From assembly GCA_900471815.1 (NCBI GenBank), contig UICE01000004.1:124001-188000 (forward strand): a DNA stretch of 64,000 bases. The letters are read 5' to 3'. The notes under the pieces were generated by a model, which did not search any database, had not been told where the DNA came from, and was given only the letters and a program-made list of their open reading frames with translations. Source of the stretch: Hyphomicrobiales bacterium. GTDB lineage: Bacteria > Pseudomonadota > Alphaproteobacteria > Rhizobiales > Rhizobiaceae. Of the stretch, positions 35,222 to 43,619 are shown piece after piece. Position 1 is the stretch's first letter, and each line of letters begins with the position of its first letter. Both the position numbers and the translations under genes were made by a program.

Positions 35222-37372
35222 TCAGACAACATCGCCGCCGCCAATCGTACTTTCATAAGAGTTGATCGCGGAATCAATTGGTAGCGTAAAAGAGAAGGTT
35301 GCCCCGGTTTGCCCGGTTTCTCCGACCCATAGACGACCACCGTGAGAGTCGATAATTGAACGGCAAATAGCAAGCCCCATCCCCATGCCTTGATCACCCT
35401 TTGTCGTGAAGAATGGTTCAAAAATCTTTTCCGGGAATTCAACACCTGGACCAGCGTCACTGATATCGATCTGAACAGCACCTTCAAGAAGTCGCGCTCG
35501 GATCTTAAGCCGCTTTTCATTCATGGATCCATCCATAGCATCGATGCCGTTACGCATAAGGTTGGTCAACACCTGCTGGACCTGAACACGATCCATTGCC
35601 ACAAGCGGAAGATGCTGTTCAACTTCCAGCGATATTGTCACGCTGCGCTTAAGGGCCTCTTCAGCCAGCAACTCGCGTGCCTCCGTTATTACGACTTTCA
35701 CCGCTTCAGATTGGTGGGTTTCTGCGGCCCGCTTGAATAACGCGCGCACCCGCTTGACCGTATCGACCGCTGTCGCGGCGCTTCGTACGATCCTCTCCAA
35801 GGCTGCACGTGCTCGTTCAAGGTTAGGTGGCTCAGTGGAAAGCCAGCGCTGGCACGCATCCGAGCTCGATACCAATGCGGCCAAAGGCTGACCTACCTCG
35901 TGTGCGATAGAAGCAGACAACTCCGAGAGGCTGGCAGCTTGGCTGGCCCGCGCGTATCTCTCCTGAGCACGGCGCAACTCCTCTTGTGACCGCTCCTGAT
36001 CTTCAACATCGAAGCATACACCATTCCACTGCACGATAGTGCCGTCAGCTTTCTTCATGGCCGCGACGCGCATTTCGACCCAACGAAATTGTCCATCGAA
36101 GCGACGTAGTCGATGCTTGAACGAGAACGGCTCACCAGTTTTCAACGCGTCGAAGAAAGTCTCAGTTAAACGTTGACGATAATCAGGATGGACGATTTCC
36201 TCGAGAACCACAGACAGGCGGGTTCTTCCAACGATATCCTTCGCGTCGACGTCAAAACCAAGGAAATCACGAAACTGCTGACTGAAGTATATTGGTTCAC
36301 CGTCAGCCGAGGTGGACCAGATTAGGGCTGGCACAGTTTCGATCAACTGCCGCAGAGAACCCTCGCTTTCGCGCAGGGCCATCTCGGTTCTCTTGTAAAC
36401 ATCGATATCGACCGAAGTGCCATACCATCCCGTGATACGGCCAGCGGCGTCCGCCGTAGGTCGAGCCGCAATCCTGTGCCATACGTATTGGCCGGTGGTC
36501 CGGAGCATCCTGTATTCGACATGCCAATGTTCGCCCGTTCGGAGCGAATGTCGAAAAGCCTCTGCCGCTTGCGGATAATCGTCAGGATGAACGCCGAGAC
36601 TCCAGCCATTATCTCCACCATCGAGAAACGGTCTGCCATTTAATGGCCTGTTGAGGTCTTCGAGCGTCATACCGATTGCAATCTGACCGGAAGGCGTCAC
36701 GTAGGTGAACTGTCCCTCCGCGTTGAGCGCCCAGGCTTTGCCATATAAACTTTCGATAACTTTTGCAGCACGAATTGCATCCGCTGTCTCGCCAACTGGA
36801 CCCATCTTAAGCCAGCGCTCATTACAATCCGATACCATTGGATCGACGTTCACGCTCACGCTATAGCCAGGCTCGGCGCGCATTTCGGCCACCGAGTATT
36901 TGCCATCTGCCTGCCGTTGTCTGTATTTGACTACCTGAGGTACCCCAGTCCAAAACGCATACGCGACGGCGTGCGAGGCCAAAAGGCGATCTTCGGGATG
37001 AATCACGCTGAGTGAGGGTGGAACATCTTCGTCACGATCATCTATGAAGGCAGTAACAAGTGAGTTTGAGTTCGGCACTTTCTCACTCGACGCCCTTATT
37101 ACTTCACCAATAAACAATGAGAGGCCGAACAATACAGCGACAGAGATTGCTGTCGGCTCACTGCCTTCCGCAACTGCCACAATGGCCGAAATCAGGAAGC
37201 CCGCAACCAGGACAGCTCGAAACTGTGACCTGAGACGGTCGTTCGAGAGCACGAACGCTGCCACGATCGGGCAGAGCAGTCCCAGCACTGATCCTGCCAG
37301 CCAACAAGCCGCTGCGCCTGCAATCACAGAAGCGAGCGCGAGGAAAACCTTGTTTCGAAGAAAAGCACCCAT
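35222..37372 (-). CDS. Membrane PAS sensor histidine kinase, paralogue A
   Basis: 716 residues from ATG 37372; longer frames from TTG 37528 are less likely, since the paralogue at 43620 begins at this point of the fold. Layout: three or four N-terminal helices (about 7-90); a partial PAS-like stretch (IHPEDRLLASHAVAYAFWTG, then VPQVVKYRQRQADG); PAS about 190-325; PAS about 335-460; HisKA with phosphoacceptor His491 in ASIAHEVGQPLAAL; HATPase with NLMRNGIDAM, DAGPGVE and GMGMGLAICRSI. No receiver domain. Divergent from dps over a 231-bp gap with the AAACG-type motif at 37543. No adjacent response regulator. Confidence 0.88.
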   Translation of the reverse strand: MGAFLRNKVFLALASVIAGAAACWLAGSVLGLLCPIVAAFVLSNDRLRSQFRAVLVAGFLISAIVAVAEGSEPTAISVAVLFGLSLFIGEVIRASSEKVPNSNSLVTAFIDDRDEDVPPSLSVIHPEDRLLASHAVAYAFWTGVPQVVKYRQRQADGKYSVAEMRAEPGYSVSVNVDPMVSDCNERWLKMGPVGETADAIRAAKVIESLYGKAWALNAEGQFTYVTPSGQIAIGMTLEDLNRPLNGRPFLDGGDNGWSLGVHPDDYPQAAEAFRHSLRTGEHWHVEYRMLRTTGQYVWHRIAARPTADAAGRITGWYGTSVDIDVYKRTEMALRESEGSLRQLIETVPALIWSTSADGEPIYFSQQFRDFLGFDVDAKDIVGRTRLSVVLEEIVHPDYRQRLTETFFDALKTGEPFSFKHRLRRFDGQFRWVEMRVAAMKKADGTIVQWNGVCFDVEDQERSQEELRRAQERYARASQAASLSELSASIAHEVGQPLAALVSSSDACQRWLSTEPPNLERARAALERIVRSAATAVDTVKRVRALFKRAAETHQSEAVKVVITEARELLAEEALKRSVTISLEVEQHLPLVAMDRVQVQQVLTNLMRNGIDAMDGSMNEKRLKIRARLLEGAVQIDISDAGPGVEFPEKIFEPFFTTKGDQGMGMGLAICRSIIDSHGGRLWVGETGQTGATFSFTLPIDSAINSYESTIGGGDVV

Positions 37373-37524
37373 GATGTGAATCAATCCGCCAAAATGTCGA
37401 ACCTGCCGAGCGTCGCGTACATCCTGTCGTTGCATTTCGGGCGGTAGGTTTGGATCAGATATGGCACTTCTCTTGGAATAAACCAATATCGTGGCAGATG
37501 GGCGAGTATCAAGCCTGACGGCGT

Positions 37525-37559
37525 CCAAACGTTAGCACGTCCCCAAACGTTCGGTTAGG
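37525..37559. promoter_or_regulatory. AAACG-type motif (two copies) between kinase A and dps
   Basis: CCAAACGTTCGGTTAGG (37543-37559) and a shorter CCAAACGTT (37525-37533) 18 bp away lie 45-80 bp upstream of dps and about 150-190 bp upstream of the kinase A start. The long copy matches six other intergenic sites in this part of the window. Confidence 0.5.
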
Positions 37560-37603
37560 TACCAGAAGCATACGTTTCTTTTTATGCTCGAGCATTCTGA
37601 ACG

Positions 37604-38122
37604 ATGGAGAAAGACGTGATCGACACTAACAACCTTAGGAATTCTCGGCCCTTTGACATCCCGGGTTCCTTGACGGCAGAAGCCGTCGAGAAAATCGCAA
37701 CTGGGCTGAATGGCCTGCTAGCGGATGTCTTCACCCTATATATGAAAACAAAGAACTTTCACTGGCACATTTCCGGGCGCAATTTCCGTGATTATCACCT
37801 TCTTTTGGATGAGCAGGGCGACCAGCTTCTGGCGATGACAGACCCTATCGCGGAACGCGTGCGGAAAATTGGGGCGACAACTTTGCGCTCAATTTCACAC
37901 ATCGGAAAACTTCAGCGCATCACCGACAGTGATCGTACTGACCTCACACCAGAGGAGATGTTGAAAGAACTTCTCGAGGATAACGGCCATCTCGTCCAGA
38001 TTCTAAGGGACGTGCACGACCTAACGTCGGAACTTGGTGATGTCGCTACCACGAGCGTACTCGAGAACTGGATAGACGAAGGCGAGCGCCGTATTTGGTT
38101 CCTTTATGAAACCCAGCATTGA
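37604..38122 (+). CDS. dps: DNA starvation/stationary phase protection protein Dps
   Basis: 172 residues, ferritin-like. Ferroxidase/DNA-protection pattern KTKNFHWHISGRNFRDYHLL with the following DEQGDQL (conserved His, Asp and Glu); the C-terminal helix FLENWID-like segment VLENWIDEGERRIWFLYE is typical. Forms 12-mers that oxidise Fe(II) with peroxide and shield DNA (family knowledge). ATG at 37604 (MEKDV). Divergent from kinase A; sharing a motif-bearing gap suggests common control. Confidence 0.92.
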   Translation: MEKDVIDTNNLRNSRPFDIPGSLTAEAVEKIATGLNGLLADVFTLYMKTKNFHWHISGRNFRDYHLLLDEQGDQLLAMTDPIAERVRKIGATTLRSISHIGKLQRITDSDRTDLTPEEMLKELLEDNGHLVQILRDVHDLTSELGDVATTSVLENWIDEGERRIWFLYETQH

Positions 38123-38210
38123 GAAACCCAACTTAATTCGCTTTGACTTCACGGAACGACCGTAAGCGATGAGCAGCGGTTGAATAGGCACATATTTTGA
38201 TGCGACTTTT

Positions 38211-38301
38211 GATGGCGGGTGTCGCCATCAGCATTCAAACCCAATAAATACAATATTGAAAAACAGAAGAAAGTCCGGTCCCGCGTACGGTGCGGACTTT
38301 C
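38211..38301. terminator. Two hairpins between dps and the GST gene
   Basis: GATGGCG/CGCCATC (38211-38229, loop GGTGT) and GAAAGTCCG/CGGACTTTC (38269-38301, 15-base loop) lie in the 219-bp convergent gap. Either could end dps or GST transcripts. Confidence 0.6.
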
Positions 38302-38341
38302 CCTGAAGTTAGTTCACCAAGTTCCGGCCGGAACTGTTCGC

Positions 38342-38926
38342 TCAGTGGATTCCTTCGGCCGCCATTGCCACCTTCGCCGCTTCCCGGTTTCTTACCCTTT
38401 CGCGGAAGGCGACGAGCACTTGCGGCGTGCCAATTTTGAAGCGCTCAGCCCACAGCAGCATCACAAAGAGATAAAAGTCAGCAACCGTGGCAACATCGCC
38501 GAATAAGTAGTCACTCTTGAAGTCCTGCGCCATGAACTCAAACCTCTTTTGGATTTCAATTCGTGCTTGCGATTTTTCTTGATCACTGCCGGCGTGGAAT
38601 ATTCCTCTAAAGCTACCATGCACTTCAGTAGATATGTAGGTGAGGGCCTCGAGCAGGCGGCTTCTGCCCAGGTTACCCGATACGCCCAATTGCGGAAAAC
38701 GCGATGCGACCCAATCGAGGATCGCAATGTTTTCAGTCAGTACCTCCCCATCGTCTAACTCCAATGCGGGGACATACCCCTTCGCCGTTATATCTTTGAA
38801 ATTTTGACCTGTGGCAGTGATTTTCGTTGAAAGATCTACGCGTTCGATTTGAAATTCGATACCAGCTTCCTGGAGAGCGATGTGATCGGCAAGGCTGCAT
38901 GCCATTGGGTAGTAGAAGAGCTTCAT
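38342..38926 (-). CDS. Glutathione S-transferase, beta-class-like
   Basis: 194 residues, cytoplasmic. The thioredoxin-like N-terminal domain starts MKLFYYPMACSLADHIALQE with Cys10, the beta-class catalytic cysteine; VPALELDDGEVLTENIAILDW binds glutathione. The all-helical C-terminal domain follows from about residue 88. Such enzymes conjugate or reduce electrophiles and peroxides. ATG at 38926. Upstream (39019-39035) lies a copy of the AAACG-type motif. Confidence 0.9.
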   Translation of the reverse strand: MKLFYYPMACSLADHIALQEAGIEFQIERVDLSTKITATGQNFKDITAKGYVPALELDDGEVLTENIAILDWVASRFPQLGVSGNLGRSRLLEALTYISTEVHGSFRGIFHAGSDQEKSQARIEIQKRFEFMAQDFKSDYLFGDVATVADFYLFVMLLWAERFKIGTPQVLVAFRERVRNREAAKVAMAAEGIH

Positions 38927-39283
38927 TGTGGTACTTTCAGTTGGAGAACGTCTCTTGGTTGGCCCAGGCCAACCCTCATCTTTGACTGAAGGTTAAGGAC
39001 GGATTCCAGAAATTGGAATAAAACGAGTGGTTAGCTTGTTTTTTGATTCAAGCAGTAGCCGCGCAGCTCCGCCGAAATTTATGGATACCACCCAAGCTGT
39101 TTGTCCCCTGACCCCAGCAGGTTCCTGCATACCTATGTTTGGGTTGCGTGATTGTCTTACCTGCATCCAAGCTGAACCGTTACATCGCTTAACAGGGTCG
39201 GCGGATACAACGCTTGGGATTCTTTCCGACCTGCTCAGAAGAAGCATGGCCAGGCAATTTCTCAAAAAAACAAAGGAATGAAC
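38927..39283. other. Intergenic stretch between GST and hydrolase genes
   Basis: 357 bp. Open frames of 84 (plus) and 90 (minus) codons exist but show no recognisable domain or good ribosome-binding site. The useful content is the AAACG-type motif at 39019-39035 and presumably divergent promoters. Confidence 0.5.
39019..39035. promoter_or_regulatory. AAACG-type motif between GST and hydrolase genes
   Basis: TAAAACGAGTGGTTAGC matches CCAAACGTTCGGTTAGG (37543) at 11 of 17 positions, including AAACG and GGTTAG. Confidence 0.4.
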
Positions 39284-40060
39284 ATGAAAAAAATCGCTAA
39301 ATTCGTCTTTGCTGCAGGATTTTACGCAGCATCGACGCTGGCAGGTTTCGCTACCACAAGTAAACCGACAATTGTGCTAGTCCATGGGGCTTTCGCAGAT
39401 TCGTCGAGCTGGAACCACGTCGTGTCCCGTTTGGAAAAAGATGGTTATCCAGTCCTAGCCGTGGCCAATCCTCTCCGCGGAGTGAAGAGCGATGGAGAGT
39501 ATGTCGCCCGGATTCTAAAAAGTGTGAAGACGCCGTTGGTGCTGGTCGGACATTCCTATGGCGGTTCGGTTATTAGTAGTGCAGCGACGAACGTTTCGAA
39601 TGTCAAAGCCCTGGTGTTTGTCTCGGCATTTGCGCCTGAACTGGGAGAATCAGCGGCAACGCTTTCTAGCAAGAACCCAGGCAGTACGCTCGGATCGACA
39701 CTTGATGAGCCGGTTGTGCTGCCCGACGGTACCAAGGACCTTTATATCAATCAGCGGAAGTTCCCTGAACAGTTCGCTGCTGACGTTCCGTTGGCAACTG
39801 CAAGATTAATGGCAGTCGGGCAGCGGCCGATCACCGACGCTGCCTTAGCGGAGCCGGCTTCCAATGCCGCATGGGAAAAAACACCGTCGTGGTTCGTTTA
39901 TGGAGAGGCCGACAAGAATATTCCGCCTCAAACCCTTAAATGGATGGCAGATCGCGCCAAATCAAAGAAGACTGTAGCCATCAAGGGTGCCTCCCACGTA
40001 GTAATGATTTCTCATCCAGACGAAGTCACTAAATTGATCGAAGCAGCCGCATCAGAGTAG
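39284..40060 (+). CDS. Exported alpha/beta hydrolase (esterase-like)
   Basis: 258 residues with a Sec signal peptide (MKKIAKFVFAAGFYAASTLAG). ATG at 39284 is used because AAAGGA is 6 bases before it; the ATG at 39278 would be too close. Mature enzyme: IVLVHGAFADSSSWNHV (oxyanion), VGHSYGGSVISSAA (Ser nucleophile), acidic residue in YGEADKNIPPQT, and His in KGASHVVMISHP. Resembles the EstC/methylesterase/salicylate-binding-like alpha/beta hydrolase group. Periplasmic. Substrate unknown. Followed by a strong terminator. Confidence 0.87.
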   Translation: MKKIAKFVFAAGFYAASTLAGFATTSKPTIVLVHGAFADSSSWNHVVSRLEKDGYPVLAVANPLRGVKSDGEYVARILKSVKTPLVLVGHSYGGSVISSAATNVSNVKALVFVSAFAPELGESAATLSSKNPGSTLGSTLDEPVVLPDGTKDLYINQRKFPEQFAADVPLATARLMAVGQRPITDAALAEPASNAAWEKTPSWFVYGEADKNIPPQTLKWMADRAKSKKTVAIKGASHVVMISHPDEVTKLIEAAASE

Positions 40061-40639
40061 GAAGATTCGACTTTCCGAAGGCGGGCGGCCCGCCTTCGGT
40101 TTCGGATAAAACCTTCGTATAGGTAGGGACGCGTGGCTGCAGTGTTATGATTGCTTGCCGGGCGAGAATACGAGCGGCAATGTGCAACCGAGGGAGGACG
40201 GACAGCATGATGCGGATTTTCGTTAGCGACGATGCCGCCGTCCGACAGCTTGACCACCATGCGGGACGATCAATACCTATCGTCACTAAGCGCATGCGTT
40301 CGGCAATCTTGATGGGCAGACAGTCAATGGGCTGCTGCTGGTCGTCTTGTTCGAAACACGCTGGCAAGAGTGTGAGCCGAGGATGACTTTTATGCGCCTC
40401 GGCAAGTTTGATCTTCAGGATAAAGGAATGGGGCGGGCCAATGGCTGCATAAGCAGATTGACGAACTGTCGTTAATCGAGATGATAGGAACTGTCGGAGT
40501 AATGATGAGTTATAGTTTGTTGCCTTGCCGATTTGTTATGAAATTAGAATGGGCGTCCGAGACTTCCGACCTGTACCAGTAGAAAAGATATCAGCTGCGG
40601 ACAGCTAAGATTTTTTCTAGAAAGAGTTCGCTCACGCCA
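40061..40639. other. Intergenic stretch without a clear gene
   Basis: 579 bp. It holds the hydrolase terminator (40075-40099). Frames on both strands (for example minus 40260-40012 and 40367-40029) show short protein-like stretches (PIDCLPIKIAERMRLVTIG in one frame and RMVVKLSDGGIVANENP in another), suggesting a frameshifted remnant, but no family could be recognised. Confidence 0.4.
40075..40099 (+). terminator. Terminator of the exported hydrolase gene
   Basis: CCGAAGGCGGGC pairs with GCCCGCCTTCGG (12 bp, minimal loop), followed by TTTCGG. It lies 15 bp after the stop codon at 40060. Confidence 0.8.
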
Positions 40640-41011
40640 ATGTCAGCCGTAAATACGAAGACTATAGCAATTATCGACGACGACCGGCACCTTCGGGAGT
40701 CGCTTCAGGATTTATTGGAGACGGAAGGCGTTAAAAGCACTCTCTATGGATCGGCAGAAGAATTCCTGGCCGACAACGGTCATGAACTCGTGCATTGCAT
40801 TCTGGCCGATGTAAGAATGACTGGAATGTCTGGCATCGAGTTGCTGCGGATTTTGCGTCAAAAGGACGGATGTCCTCCCATCCTGATCATGACTTCTTAT
40901 ACCGATAATGGAATGCAGGCGACAGCGCTGCGGAGTGGGGCAAGCGCATTTCTCGCCAAACCTATTGACAGTCGCCAGTTAATGGCTTGCATCGAAAAAG
41001 CTACTTCCTAA
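40640..41011 (+). CDS. Receiver-only response regulator
   Basis: 123 residues, a single REC domain. Acidic pocket IIDDDRHLRE (Asp13-15), phosphoacceptor Asp57 in CILADVRMTGMSG, Thr/Ser in MTSYTD, Lys in FLAKPIDS. No output domain, so it works through protein contact (phosphotransfer or kinase sink), like DivK/CpdR-type proteins. The family placement of the REC is FixJ-like. ATG at 40640. Lies between kinases A and B but adjoins neither. Confidence 0.88.
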   Translation: MSAVNTKTIAIIDDDRHLRESLQDLLETEGVKSTLYGSAEEFLADNGHELVHCILADVRMTGMSGIELLRILRQKDGCPPILIMTSYTDNGMQATALRSGASAFLAKPIDSRQLMACIEKATS

Positions 41012-41198
41012 AGAATACCTCCCCTGTCAGCAGCGCCAGTGACTCATTGCGCCACCGGGAAGGCCCTGATCCCGACATCCGATGATTAGTGTGCTTTTAC
41101 CTGTCCGAAGCACGGAAGCCAGCGCCAATTCCGCCGGGATTTTCCAACCCGACGACCAAATCAAGGACGACGCCGGACCGCCTTAAGCCCCGCTCTAT

Positions 41199-41215
41199 CC
41201 TAAACCTTCGTTTGG
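41199..41215. promoter_or_regulatory. AAACG-type motif upstream of the four-helix membrane protein
   Basis: CCTAAACCTTCGTTTGG, whose complement reads CCAAACGAAGGTTTAGG, lies 59-75 bp before the start at 41274. Confidence 0.5.
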
Positions 41216-41273
41216 GAGGTGTGTTTGCCCACGCGGTGTTAATTTCTTCGTAATCAAACGAAGGAGATAAGAA

Positions 41274-41759
41274 ATGGCAGTACGCAAATATTCGGTGTTA
41301 GCGATGGTCTGCTTCAACATCGTGCTGGCCGCCTGGCTCTCTGTCTACATGCTCTATGACCCCGAGAGTTGGTACTATTTCATACCCGGTGTGACGGACA
41401 CCGGACTGTACAATCAACATTTTATTCGGGATATCGGGATCATTCAGGGTTTCATCGCCTTGGCTTTTTTGATCGGAGTACGTCGCCTGGAACGTCGAAC
41501 AGAATTGTGGGGCGCAGCGACGCTTTGGCTAATTGCTCACGCCGTATTCCACTTGTGGGAAGTTGCCGTAGGCATATGCTCTGCTTCCGTTATTGTCCGT
41601 GACTTTCCGGCCGTAAGTTTGCCAGCATTGTTCGGCATCGTTGCTACAATGTGGGCCTGGAGCCAACAGAATGCACCCGCCGGAGGAGGCATATTCATGC
41701 CGGGAAGTAATGGTGGCTCAGGCAAAGACCGTGCGGGCAAACTTACGGCCGGAAATTAG
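41274..41759 (+). CDS. Four-helix membrane protein of unknown function
   Basis: 161 residues, four predicted membrane segments: VLAMVCFNIVLAAWLSVYML, IIQGFIALAFLIGV, LWGAATLWLIAHAVFHLWEV and LPALFGIVATMWAW. The loop PESWYYFIPGVTDTGLYNQHFIRDIG is conserved-looking. The Gly/Lys-rich C-terminal tail is cytoplasmic or periplasmic and likely disordered. ATG follows AAGGAG. No established family is recognised with confidence; small DoxX/DUF4345-like proteins look similar. The AAACG-type motif upstream suggests membership of the local regulon. Confidence 0.7.
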   Translation: MAVRKYSVLAMVCFNIVLAAWLSVYMLYDPESWYYFIPGVTDTGLYNQHFIRDIGIIQGFIALAFLIGVRRLERRTELWGAATLWLIAHAVFHLWEVAVGICSASVIVRDFPAVSLPALFGIVATMWAWSQQNAPAGGGIFMPGSNGGSGKDRAGKLTAGN

Positions 41760-42258
41760 TTTTCCAAATGCCGTTGTTCGCGTGGGAAGAAGGTTATCGG
41801 TTCGAGCGACCCCGGTCCAACTTTCAGCACACGAGCAACCATCGTTTTTTGCACCTTAAGCGACGAGGAGATCAGATAGCAGTCCGTTTATCCAATGCCG
41901 GAGAAGTAATTAGAGTACACCAGAACAATGATCGTCAATGCACTCCGGCAGGTCCTGCTATTGGTTTAACGGTGCAAAATTTGCACTATTTCAAGAGCGA
42001 GCCTGAGGCTGAAGGACATCACTTGAATTGGTCCGGATGCGTCCGCGAATTCTTGGTCTTAGGTGAGCCCGCTTTCGCACAAAGAAATCCGCATTGCTTC
42101 GCAGCATCCTAGTTCCCGTTGCTCGTCCCCTATGCAAATCTGATAGATGTGACACTCGATGCGCTAGATGGCGCAAAGCCAGTTGATTACAGACTGCAAG
42201 CGTGTTTTGTGGGAAAGGATAAGACGCCTGCTTGGCGCGTTCAATCCTGAAGTGATAG
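41760..42258. other. Intergenic stretch without a recognised gene
   Basis: 499 bp. Frames seen (plus 41768-42112, minus 42455-41991) have no domain and look like shadows. The only feature is the palindrome GTGCAAAATTTGCAC at 41972-41986, about 275 bp upstream of the MFS gene. Confidence 0.5.
41972..41986. promoter_or_regulatory. 15-bp palindrome GTGCAAAATTTGCAC
   Basis: Perfect 7-1-7 inverted repeat in the gap before the MFS exporter gene. Possible operator; the regulator is unknown. Confidence 0.4.
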
Positions 42259-43512
42259 GTGGCAAAAAGCAAAACGATGACTACCAATCTAAGTGAAAAC
42301 AGCGATCGATCCGTGCAGGCAATCCTGCAGATGACTGCCGCGTTGTCGGGAGTGATAGTATATACTTCGGCCAACGGTTTCATGACGGGCGGACTTGCGG
42401 TAGCTGGCCGGGAAGTCGGGCTTTCGGAAGTTGTAATTGGTTTCGTGCTCGGCATCGGCGCATTTATCGGAGTGATTGCCGCTCCACTTTGGGGCTATGC
42501 CGCAGAAATCTGGAGCCGACGAAAGCTAATGCTTCTTGCGGTTCCAATGGTTGCGTTGGGACCGGCGGCGATGGCAGCAATCACTGCTCAGTCGATATTG
42601 GTATCGTCGGTCGTAGCAGCCACGGCACTGACGGTTGCTCGTCTCGTACAGGCGATGTTCGGCGCGGCACTGATCCCAGTCGCGCAGGCGTATATGGCTG
42701 ACTTGACGAGCCCGAACCACCGTGTTCGGGGGATGGGAGGTTTAAGCGCAATTATAAGCTTTGGAACATTGATAGGATCAGTCTTGCTGTGGGGCACAGG
42801 TCGACACGGTGTGGCTACTGGATTTGCAATTGTTGCTCTACTTGGCGTAGTCGCCACGTTATTGGTTTTCATCTTTTTACCAGAGGCTCAGTCCCGCACA
42901 AACCTTCCCGTCGCCGAACGCACGTTGCCTCTTACACGTATTGCTCCCTACATAGCGATAACTTTGGTGGGTTTTACTTCTTACACAGTTGTGCCACCGA
43001 TCCTTGCATTGAGGCTCATGGATAAATTTGGCTTCGCTGGGGGCGAGGCTGCTGCTACGGCAGGGTTAATCCTAACGGTTGGTGTTGTAGCCGTTTGTCT
43101 TGCCCAGGTATTAATAGCAGCTCGGCAGACCTGGAATCCATCAATTATGTTACGCGTTGGAAGTGCTTCAACTTTAGTTGGTTTGGCAATGCTGCTTGTC
43201 GCTGATGATGTCACAAGCATGTGTATCGCAATGATCACCATTGGCTTTGCGGTTGGTTTCATCGCTCCTGCAAATCTGGGGGCGATCAGTCTGCAGGCTG
43301 GGCAAGGATCCCAAGCTAAAGTAGCAGGGTTGAATATGGCCGCCCGGGGATTCGGTTCGGCTATCGGACCGATAATCGGGACGATAATGTACAAAATGGA
43401 TGTAGATGCTCCAATCTATGGTTCCATTATATTGGTGAGCGCACTTCTGCTGCTCACTGTCGTCGTTCGTACTCCAAGCATGGGCAGTTCGATCCCTAAT
43501 GCCAATATCTAA
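42259..43512 (+). CDS. MFS transporter (drug/tetracycline exporter-like)
   Basis: 417 residues, 12 predicted helices. Motif A-like GYAAEIWSRRKLMLLAVPM after helix 2, then a second-half FVSALLLLTVVV-type end (IYGSIILVSALLLLTVVVRT). Similar to DHA1-type exporters. GTG at 42259 or ATG at 42277 could be the start; neither has an ideal ribosome-binding site. Located between the signalling genes; no regulator adjoins. Substrate unknown. Confidence 0.8.
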   Translation: MAKSKTMTTNLSENSDRSVQAILQMTAALSGVIVYTSANGFMTGGLAVAGREVGLSEVVIGFVLGIGAFIGVIAAPLWGYAAEIWSRRKLMLLAVPMVALGPAAMAAITAQSILVSSVVAATALTVARLVQAMFGAALIPVAQAYMADLTSPNHRVRGMGGLSAIISFGTLIGSVLLWGTGRHGVATGFAIVALLGVVATLLVFIFLPEAQSRTNLPVAERTLPLTRIAPYIAITLVGFTSYTVVPPILALRLMDKFGFAGGEAAATAGLILTVGVVAVCLAQVLIAARQTWNPSIMLRVGSASTLVGLAMLLVADDVTSMCIAMITIGFAVGFIAPANLGAISLQAGQGSQAKVAGLNMAARGFGSAIGPIIGTIMYKMDVDAPIYGSIILVSALLLLTVVVRTPSMGSSIPNANI

Positions 43513-43619
43513 TTCGAAAGATAGCCTAGCCTTAACACGATAATGTGTGACCGTGATCACGGTAGCTCACTCGCTACTTCGTAGAAGTTTTAACCCATTC
43601 GACAGATGAAGATGCAGCT

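Noticed and set aside
35222-37528. 768-codon start of kinase A at TTG 37528
   Set aside because: Comparison with kinase B puts the true N-terminus at the membrane segment (ATG 37372); the extra 52 codons have no counterpart.
38993-39265. 90-codon minus-strand frame (ending RFIPISGIRP)
   Set aside because: No recognisable domain, weak start signal, and the region looks like a regulatory gap; kept only as intergenic.
41991-42455. 154-codon minus-strand frame before the MFS gene
   Set aside because: It overlaps the N-terminus of the MFS gene and lacks family features.
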